A DNA stretch of 64,000 nucleotides, taken from NCBI GenBank assembly GCA_000317655.1, contig CP003940.1, forward strand, positions 2,427,547 to 2,491,546. The letters are read 5' to 3'. A model generated the notes under the pieces. That model ran no database searches, had not been told where the DNA came from, and saw only the letters and a program-made list of their open reading frames with translations. This DNA is from Cyanobacterium stanieri PCC 7202 (GTDB lineage Bacteria; Cyanobacteriota; Cyanobacteriia; Cyanobacteriales; Cyanobacteriaceae). Shown here piece after piece: positions 58,501 through 64,000 of the stretch (positions are counted from its first letter, which is position 1; every line of letters starts with the position of its first letter). The translations under genes were made by a program, and so were the position numbers.

Positions 58501-60697
58501 TGAATATCAAAATAAATGGTTAGAAGCAGGAGATATTTGGCAAACCATAGCAGAAACCGAAAAAGCGGCCCTCGCCTACGAAAAAGCAAAAGCATGGCAA
58601 CAGGCTTTGGAATTATGGCAACAACTCCACAACCCCCAAAAAGTAGCCTTTACTTGTTATCAACTAGGCAAATATGAAACTGCCGCCCAAATTTGGCAAA
58701 CCCTCCATCAATGGCAACTAGCAGGGGAAGCATGGGAAAAACAAGGGGATATGGAAAAAGCTATCATGGCTTATGAAAAGGGAGAATATTGGCAAGAGAG
58801 CGAAAACATTTATCGTCATCAACAAAAATGGGCAAAAGTAGCCATAACCTGTGAAAAACAACAAAAATGGTCAGAAGCAGGAGATATTTGGCGAGAATTA
58901 GAGCAAATACCCAACGCTTCCCGTTGTTATGAATTAGCTAGAGACTGGCAAAAAGCCGAAACAGGATGGCGACAACTAAAACAATGGGCTTGTGTAGCCG
59001 TCTGTTGTGAAAGACAAGGCAAATGGTTAGAAGCTGCCCAAGCATGGGAAGAAGTAAACCCCCTCATCAAATCTGCCCTTTGTTACGAAAAAGTAGAAGA
59101 CTGGGAAAAAGCCGAGGCATTGTGGAGACAAGAATCTAACTGGGTGAAAGTAGCAAGGGTATGTGAAGCCCAAGAAAAATGGGCAGAAGCCGCCCAAATT
59201 TGGCAAGATGTGGAAGAATGGGAAAGGTCTGCTAAGATATGGGCAAAAATTAATCAGTTAGAATTAGCCGCCCCCTGTTATGAAAAAGCCCAATTGTGGC
59301 AAGAGGCAGAATACTGTTGGCAACAGGTAGGCAACATCGAAAATTTAGCCCGAATGGCAGAGTCTCGGGGAGACTGGCAAAAAGCCGCCCACATTTGGGA
59401 AGAAGAAAACCAATGGTTTAATGCAGGAAAGGCTTGGGAAAAAGCTGAGGAAATAAAAAAAGCGGCCCTCTGTTTTCAGCAGGATGATAGTTGGCAGGAG
59501 GCACAAAATTGTTGGGCAAAATTAAAAGATTTTCGTCAAGTGGCAATTTGTTGTGAAAAACAAAAGGCTTGGCAACAGGCAGGAGATGCTTGGATAAAGG
59601 TAGGGGAAATCGAAAAGGCGGCCCTTTGTTTTCAACAGGGGGGCAGTTGGCAAGATGCCCAAGATTGTTGGCAGAAGTTACAAAATTATCCCAAGGTGGC
59701 AATCTGTTGTGAAAAACAGAAGGCTTGGCAACAGGCAGGGGAGGCTTGGTTAAAAGCTGATGATGTGGAAAAGGCGGCCCTTTGTTTTCAACAGGGGGGC
59801 AGTTGGCAAGATGCCCAAGATTGTTGGCAGAAGTTACAAAATTATCCCAAGGTGGCAATTTGTTTACAAAAACAGGATATGTGGGCGCAGGCGGCACAAA
59901 CTTGGGAGTCGTTGCAAAATTGGCAAAAGGCGGGAGATGCTTGGTTACAAGCAGGAAATAAGGAAAAATCTGCTCTATCTTATGAAAATTGCGGTTTTTG
60001 GGAAAGGGCAGAAGGCCTCTGGGAAGAATTAGAAAATTGGGAGAAATTGGCTTATATCTGTGAGAAACAGAAAAAATGGCAAAAAGTTGGTTACGCCTAT
60101 CAACAAGCCCAAGAATGGGCAAAATCTGCCCAAATCTATGAACAAATTTCGGCTTATGCAGAGGCGGAAATTTGTTGGCGAGAGTTAAAGGATTGGCGCA
60201 AGGTTGCCTATGCCTGTGAACAACAGTCGAAATGGCAGGAGGCAGGAGAGGCATGGAGTCAGGCTCAAAATTGGTCATCCTCTGCCCTTGCCTATGAAAG
60301 GGGAGCAAATTGGCTTCAGGCTTTTGATGCTTGGGCAAAGATTGATAATTGGCAACAGGGGGCGATCGCCCTTGAACAAGGACAAATGTATTATAAAGCA
60401 GCAGAGATATGGTTAAAAACTGAATTAGAAAATAAAGAAGAAAAAGCAGGATTAAATTATGAACAAGCCCAAGAGTGGCAACTAGCCGAAGAATGTTGGC
60501 GTACAATCTCCCGTTGGGATAAAATCGCTCACTGTTGCGAACAACAGGGAGATGAAAAACTAGATTTAGCCATCGAAGCATGGTTAAATGCAGGGAATAA
60601 ACTCAAAGCAGCAGATTTATTACGTCGTGCAGGTAGATGGAAAGAAGCCGCCCTCGTCATCACAGGTAGAAAAACCGTGATAGTTGAAGGTAAATAA
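55529..60697 (+). CDS. RelE-like / SF1 (UvrD-like) helicase-type protein with long Trp-rich tandem helical repeats
   Basis: The 1722-residue protein appears to have three parts. Residues 1-95 resemble a RelE/ParE-type fold (G-L-N-I-I-Y-R-I-N-Y-N-Y-R, K-I-I-K-F-L-S-I). Residues about 165-630 resemble a UvrD-like SF1 helicase. An intact Walker A is at 185-192 (G-N-G-K-M-G-K-T). A Walker B-like strand ends Asp382-Asp383 (I-I-F-A-D-D-I-H-N-L) where UvrD has D-E. A late motif T-I-H-Q-V-N-N-Y-E-F-D-N-V-I-I (about 546-560) matches helicase motif V. From about 645 to 1700 run short TPR-like helical repeats (A-x-C-Y-E-K-x-x-x-W-x-x-A-E-x-C-W-x-x-L), very rich in Trp, Gln, Ala and Lys. I know of UvrD-like plus TPR combinations (animal TRANK1) and RelE-UvrD fusions, but not this exact protein. 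Helicase activity is uncertain. Confidence 0.88.
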   Translation: MNPSNNYLFSIDFNLYQKMNDLPVSLRADLLGYFETIIDNPTFNKAVNKKAEDGLNIIYRINYNYRLELIAISVYQDEQKIIKFLSISDKTKLKQAVVIKNNFAHRIIDIDINLEQKNIKLKPEHLKKFQGKGSIKIGLKDFQVQVNDFYPYVIGNEESNISLSSLVSAEQIEVIERQLPLLLKGNGKMGKTKNLLLKALKESLDNPYQDLAVISTDSISQYRLQNSYQQLTEKSSHNLLINNYINVIRATANKLQLISENSYRRSHLIDYNKFRQLFVSDWDLPEIEIIYLWNEIQFILKGTINYPHENNGLISLNNYYQEIPPENKRVSNLEADNIYRIAEKYQDWLKENQYWDMVDLTQKVLKNLPPYFRGEYDIIFADDIHNLSDLSLQLLLRLVKINPEQTKPNIVFTYDEAQLHHSQPTIPEKLNQIFSQILEQLKLNSLTDNFSSPLTLTVAQTENQELIELEKTIVDLEKKLAYQPKINHIISTIENCHWLVAPHENIIAALEELQPDTVIIVANLEEKETFLQEVAKSDKKTAQILTIHQVNNYEFDNVIIWNFFSYFNEINPQSLPQLIQRYLYPCLNAVKDKVFFYEKDYDIFEHYPILTNYIHKSGIKAIAPILNQKNREEIEKLAHNYSQQGAWEIAQQCYKILGNHKQIKYLDTPIAELIGEWDSAGDLWNQWQEWDKAILAWQEIHPHLWLEKWAELTPNQWQEKADYLAQKHQYTLAGICYQKCENTEGYLKCLQENRQWETIADIYQQNNHLEKAQENYLLAQEYYLQQKNLTAAGKMWEKLAQWEKAALIWEKLGAWETAAENWIKENNPEKTAQCYEKSHHWHKAEIYWRQLNKQPQIALACEKQKKWKTAAHLWQKLEAWEKAAHCFTQADDIQAAAQCYQHGMAWAKAEACWRQLNNPQKVAITCECQNKWLEAGEIWQQLGEWVRAGFAWEMGTQIQKAAQCYEKSQQWAKAEDCWRQLNNPQKVAVTCEYQNKWLEAGDIWQTIAETEKAALAYEKAKAWQQALELWQQLHNPQKVAFTCYQLGKYETAAQIWQTLHQWQLAGEAWEKQGDMEKAIMAYEKGEYWQESENIYRHQQKWAKVAITCEKQQKWSEAGDIWRELEQIPNASRCYELARDWQKAETGWRQLKQWACVAVCCERQGKWLEAAQAWEEVNPLIKSALCYEKVEDWEKAEALWRQESNWVKVARVCEAQEKWAEAAQIWQDVEEWERSAKIWAKINQLELAAPCYEKAQLWQEAEYCWQQVGNIENLARMAESRGDWQKAAHIWEEENQWFNAGKAWEKAEEIKKAALCFQQDDSWQEAQNCWAKLKDFRQVAICCEKQKAWQQAGDAWIKVGEIEKAALCFQQGGSWQDAQDCWQKLQNYPKVAICCEKQKAWQQAGEAWLKADDVEKAALCFQQGGSWQDAQDCWQKLQNYPKVAICLQKQDMWAQAAQTWESLQNWQKAGDAWLQAGNKEKSALSYENCGFWERAEGLWEELENWEKLAYICEKQKKWQKVGYAYQQAQEWAKSAQIYEQISAYAEAEICWRELKDWRKVAYACEQQSKWQEAGEAWSQAQNWSSSALAYERGANWLQAFDAWAKIDNWQQGAIALEQGQMYYKAAEIWLKTELENKEEKAGLNYEQAQEWQLAEECWRTISRWDKIAHCCEQQGDEKLDLAIEAWLNAGNKLKAADLLRRAGRWKEAALVITGRKTVIVEGK
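59618..59860 (+). repeat. Near-identical 156 bp tandem units inside the giant gene
   Basis: The stretch coding A-A-L-C-F-Q-Q-G-G-S-W-Q-D-A-Q-D-C-W starts at 59618 and again at 59774, period 156 bp (52 residues), with almost identical DNA. A more diverged unit starts near 59462. This indicates recent duplication within the array. Confidence 0.8.
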
Positions 60698-60720
60698 CCT
60701 CGGTTCGGAATAATGGTTGT

Positions 60721-60746
60721 TAGCATGGCAGGGACGTACCATGCTA
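60721..60746. terminator. Stem-loop between convergent genes
   Basis: A perfect 8 bp stem (TAGCATGG / CCATGCTA) with a 10-base loop lies between the giant gene and the small minus-strand gene. There is no T-run, so it may be a repeat rather than a terminator. Confidence 0.45.
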
Positions 60747-60763
60747 CCTCCTTACAGGTGACT

Positions 60764-60970
60764 TCAAAAAACTTGATCTTCTATTCCCTGCCACCATTCC
60801 CCTAAATTCATTAAATCATCATATATCTGAGCCAAATTTTGCTCATACTCCTCGGGGGGAATATTATCCCTATCCTCCTGCAATTTTTTGAGTCTCAATT
60901 GTACCAACAACCAAGGTTTAGAAATCCCCTCAGTTTGCTCGATATAGTGGGCTAATTCTTTACTGTCCAT
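60764..60970 (-). CDS. Small acidic hypothetical protein
   Basis: A 68-residue helical protein (M-D-S-K-E-L-A-H-Y-I-E-Q-T-E-G-I-S ... G-E-W-W-Q-G-I-E-D) starting at ATG 60970. It is acidic, with no membrane segment, and looks like a conserved cyanobacterial hypothetical protein. Function unknown. Its codon pattern and isolation between intergenic sequences support a real gene. Confidence 0.6.
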   Translation of the reverse strand: MDSKELAHYIEQTEGISKPWLLVQLRLKKLQEDRDNIPPEEYEQNLAQIYDDLMNLGEWWQGIEDQVF

Positions 60971-61060
60971 AGTTATTTTGTTTTATACCAAATCCGATTA
61001 GTAAAGTTTACTATTATCCACTGTGTAACAATTGACAATAAACAATTGTTATCTTTTGCC

Positions 61061-61087
61061 TGTTCCCCGTTCCCTGTTCCCCGCCCT
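61061..61087. repeat. Heptanucleotide tandem array (TGTTCCC)
   Basis: Three consecutive units (TGTTCCC, CGTTCCC, TGTTCCC) and a partial fourth lie in the 200-base gap upstream of the HIT gene. Confidence 0.65.
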
Positions 61088-61175
61088 AATTAGTATATTA
61101 TTCAAACAGGATCTAGTATTAGTCAAATGATAGGATAAATTCACATAGTCTCAAAAATAAATGGTAACTATATAA

Positions 61176-61520
<345 letters not shown>

Positions 61521-61646
61521 TTTGAGAGCCATAACCTTTATGATATAGACAGTTTCACCCATAGCCCAAAACCTGACAACTAATAGCACATCCTTGAGAA
61601 AAGGACAAAAAATGATAAGATTAGATCTGCTATAGCTAGAATTAAT

Positions 61647-61655
61647 AAAGGAAAA
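61647..61655 (+). promoter_or_regulatory. Ribosome binding site of pdhB
   Basis: AAAGGAAAA ends about four bases before ATG 61659, a better-than-average site for this window, fitting a highly expressed gene. Confidence 0.55.
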
Positions 61656-61658
61656 TAA

Positions 61659-62642
61659 ATGGCAGAAACTTTGATGTTTAACGCTTTGCGTGAAGCTATT
61701 GACGAAGAAATGGCAAGAGACGAAAGCGTATTTGTCCTCGGAGAAGACGTAGGACATTATGGCGGCTCTTACAAAGTTACTAAAGGACTATACGAAAAAT
61801 ACGGTGAATTTAGAGTATTAGACACCCCCATCGCCGAAAATAGTTTTACAGGTATGGCAGTAGGTGCCGCCATGACAGGATTACGCCCCATCATAGAAGG
61901 GATGAACATGGGCTTTTTACTCCTTGCCTTCAACCAAATTTCCAACAACGCAGGAATGATGCGCTATACCTCTGGGGGAAACTTTAAAATTCCTACCGTT
62001 ATCAGAGGACCAGGGGGCGTAGGTAGACAATTAGGCGCCGAACATTCCCAAAGATTAGAAGCCTATTTCCAAGCCGTACCCGGTCTAAAAATTGTTGCTT
62101 GTTCCACTGCTTATAACGCCAAAGGATTATTAAAATCAGCTATTAGAGACGATAACCCCGTTCTATTTTTTGAACACGTTTTATTATATAATCATAAAGA
62201 GAATTTACCCGAAGACGAATACACCTTACCTTTAGATAAGGCAGAAATTGTCCGTAAAGGAAAAGATGTCACCATTTTGACCTATTCGAGAATGAGGCAC
62301 CATTGCACCCAAGCCCTCAAACAACTAGAAAAAGAAGGTTATGATCCCGAAATTATTGATTTAATTTCCCTCAAACCCCTTGACATGGAAACCATCGGCG
62401 AATCCATCCGTAAAACCCACAAGGTTATCATCGTCGAAGAATGTATGAAGAGTGGCGGTATTGGTGCAGAATTAACCGCATCCATCAACGATCAACTTTT
62501 TGATGAATTAGACGCCCCCGTAGTGCGTTTAGCTTCCCAAGATATTCCTACTCCTTATAACGGCACTTTAGAAAGATTAACCATTGTTCAACCCAATCAG
62601 ATTGTCGAAGCCGTACAAAAAATTATGAATAATAAAATTTAA
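61659..62642 (+). CDS. pdhB: Pyruvate dehydrogenase E1 component beta subunit
   Basis: The 327-residue protein is a thiamine-diphosphate enzyme subunit: [12 protein letters not shown] near residue 28, D-T-P-I-A-E-N-S-F near 56-64 and [16 protein letters not shown]. With the alpha subunit it decarboxylates pyruvate and passes acetyl to E2. The alpha, E2 and E3 genes are not in the window. It is followed by secD on the same strand, with a repeat palindrome in between. Confidence 0.96.
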   Translation: MAETLMFNALREAIDEEMARDESVFVLGEDVGHYGGSYKVTKGLYEKYGEFRVLDTPIAENSFTGMAVGAAMTGLRPIIEGMNMGFLLLAFNQISNNAGMMRYTSGGNFKIPTVIRGPGGVGRQLGAEHSQRLEAYFQAVPGLKIVACSTAYNAKGLLKSAIRDDNPVLFFEHVLLYNHKENLPEDEYTLPLDKAEIVRKGKDVTILTYSRMRHHCTQALKQLEKEGYDPEIIDLISLKPLDMETIGESIRKTHKVIIVEECMKSGGIGAELTASINDQLFDELDAPVVRLASQDIPTPYNGTLERLTIVQPNQIVEAVQKIMNNKI

Positions 62643-62697
62643 CATCAATTCCCCTAGGGCAATATAGATAAACTACAAGCAATAATTGTCATTGTAG

Positions 62698-62714
62698 GGT
62701 GGGCAATGCCCACC
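62698..62714. repeat. 17 bp dispersed palindrome, copy 4
   Basis: GGTGGGCAATGCCCACC in the pdhB-secD gap; reverse complement of copies 1 and 3. Confidence 0.85.
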
Positions 62715-62767
62715 ATTGCCCATGTCATAACGCTATATTAAAAAAAACTTTTATTTAAAATTTTATT

Positions 62768-64000
62768 GTGGAAAGACAAAGAGCTTTTATCATACTAATT
62801 ATAGTTTTGGTGGTAACAGCGATCATCACCCTTGTTAATTTACCCCTACAACTAGGGTTAGACTTGAGGGGAGGATCTCAGTTAACTATTCAACTAGAAA
62901 CTACCGACGAAGTACCAGAGATTACGAGCGATCGCCTCGAGGCGGTAAGACAAGTAATTGATCGTCGGGTCAACGGATTGGGGGTTTCCGAGGCGATCGT
63001 GCAGAGTGTCGGAGATGATCGTATCCTTGTACAACTACCGGGGGTAAGCGACCCCCAAGAAGCCGAGAGAGTCCTTGGAGGCACCGCCCAACTAGACTTT
63101 AGGGTTCAGACCGATGATGCTCAAATACAGGCTCAAATCAATGTGCGTCAGCAAGAATTACAGCAACTGATTATTGAAGCCCAAGGCATTGAAGATGCCC
63201 AAGAAAGAGAAAATCAACTCAATCTGATTGAAGAAAAACAAGCAGAAATTGCCGATCTATCCCAAGGATTATATGTCAGAAGTGAGCTAAACGGTGAAAA
63301 ACTGCGTCGTGCCAGTTATCAACCCACCCAACAACCCAACGTTTGGGAAGTAGTATTAGAATTTGATAACGAAGGAGGACAACTCTTCGCTGAATTAACC
63401 AGAGATATAGCAGGGACAGGTAGAACATTGGGAATCTTCCTCGATGGAGAATTGATCAGCGCCCCTAGCGTCAGCGCAGAATATCGTAATACAGGAATTA
63501 TGGGGGGAAGAGCTAGTATTTCTGGAGGAAGTCCCGGATTTACCCTCGAAAGTGCCAGAGAATTAGCCCTACAACTCGAAGGGGGTGCATTACCCGTACC
63601 TGTGGAAATTGTGGAAAATCGTACCGTAGGCGCCACTTTAGGACAAGATAGTATTCGCCGTAGTATCATCGCCGCTTTGTCTGGTTTGGTATTAGTATTA
63701 GTATATATGGGAGTTTACTATCGCCTACCCGGACTATTAGCCGATTTTGCCCTCATCATTTACGGTTTACTTACCCTTGCTTGTTTTTCCCTCGCAGGAG
63801 TAACCCTGACTTTACCGGGGATTGCTGGTTTTATCCTCAGTATTGGTATGGCAGTAGATGCCAACGTGCTAATTTTCGAGCGCACCCGAGAAGAATTAAG
63901 AAGTGGTAAAACCTTATATCGTGCCGTGGAATCAGGATTTTCTCGGGCTTTTTCTAGTATCTTGGATAGTAACGTAACTACCTTAATCGCCTGTGCGGCT
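62768..64000 (+). CDS. secD: Protein translocase subunit SecD (3' end outside the window)
   Basis: Translation from GTG 62768 gives 411 residues open to the window end. A first transmembrane helix (about 6-22) leads to L-G-L-D-L-R-G-G-S-Q-L (SecD motif), then a periplasmic domain (about 30-270). Further membrane helices start near 300, with G-M-A-V-D-A-N-V-L-I-F-E-R (about 360-372). SecD with SecF uses the proton motive force to help Sec-dependent export. SecF is expected downstream but not visible. Confidence 0.94.
   Translation, partial: MERQRAFIILIIVLVVTAIITLVNLPLQLGLDLRGGSQLTIQLETTDEVPEITSDRLEAVRQVIDRRVNGLGVSEAIVQSVGDDRILVQLPGVSDPQEAERVLGGTAQLDFRVQTDDAQIQAQINVRQQELQQLIIEAQGIEDAQERENQLNLIEEKQAEIADLSQGLYVRSELNGEKLRRASYQPTQQPNVWEVVLEFDNEGGQLFAELTRDIAGTGRTLGIFLDGELISAPSVSAEYRNTGIMGGRASISGGSPGFTLESARELALQLEGGALPVPVEIVENRTVGATLGQDSIRRSIIAALSGLVLVLVYMGVYYRLPGLLADFALIIYGLLTLACFSLAGVTLTLPGIAGFILSIGMAVDANVLIFERTREELRSGKTLYRAVESGFSRAFSSILDSNVTTLIACAA

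Noticed and set aside
59418-60581. Long 387-codon open frame on the minus strand inside the giant gene
   Set aside because: It mirrors the repetitive plus-strand coding sequence (Trp and Gln codons reverse to Pro, Leu and Phe-rich protein) and has no independent support.

Overview
The window is a 64 kb piece of cyanobacterial chromosome. It holds a photosystem II lipoprotein (PsbQ/CyanoQ), the chlorophyll-synthesis regulator GUN4, the cyanobacterial/plastid division factor ZipN (Ftn2/ARC6), a ThiO-ThiG fusion, the long cyanobacterial form of IspH, an SLH-domain porin and a PatA-type response regulator. The octamer GCGATCGC (HIP1) recurs throughout, inside genes and between them. The DNA is AT-rich. 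A unicellular lineage close to Cyanobacterium/Geminocystis is my inference; I cannot fix the species. I saw no rRNA, tRNA, CRISPR array, prophage or large genomic island.

Layout. 1-5.5 kb: a membrane-anchored TPR protein, a small membrane protein, two adjacent FHA-domain genes (one fused to a flavoprotein) and a secreted dienelactone hydrolase. 5.6-9.4 kb: a solitary C5 cytosine methyltransferase, an M20 amidohydrolase, a hypothetical gene and gun4. 9.4-12.1 kb: zipN followed by an rfaE2-like nucleotidyltransferase. 12.2-16.7 kb: a MerR regulator, a possible degenerate ATPase, a solute-binding protein and enolase. 17-18.3 kb: a stand-alone IS605-type tnpB inserted beside an AarF/ABC1 kinase gene. 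20-30.5 kb: transporters, pyrG, ispH, thiO-thiG and glcD. 30.8-34.5 kb: a secreted protein, pyruvate formate-lyase and two small stress-type proteins. 35-41.3 kb: TldD, a frameshifted lipoprotein, MurT, PsbQ and PlsC. 41.6-48.8 kb: porin, CobW GTPase, a B12-binding-type radical SAM protein, a DUF2281-like protein and glyQ. 48.9-55.1 kb: PatA-type regulator, polA and photolyase. 55.5-60.7 kb: a 1722-residue protein joining a RelE-like domain, an SF1 (UvrD-like) helicase module with an altered Walker B, and about 1,000 residues of tryptophan-rich tandem helical repeats. 60.8-64 kb: HIT protein, pdhB and the start of secD.

Most genes are housekeeping. Visible functional groups are chlorophyll/PSII (gun4, psbQ), cell division (zipN), isoprenoid and thiamine precursors (ispH, thiO-thiG), central carbon (eno, pdhB, pflB, glcD) and DNA replication/repair (polA, phr). 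Fermentative pflB is the metabolic outlier and has no activase gene beside it.

The intergenic DNA carries several dispersed repeat families: a roughly 205 bp MITE-like element with a 6 bp target duplication, a roughly 146 bp element with perfect 17 bp inverted ends whose ends supply the stop codons of both polA and phr, a 17 bp palindrome in four copies, and heptanucleotide tandem arrays. The most unusual protein is the 55.5-60.7 kb gene. The clearest gene-level anomaly is a lipoprotein gene interrupted at a run of seven A's but with an intact continuation in the -1 frame.
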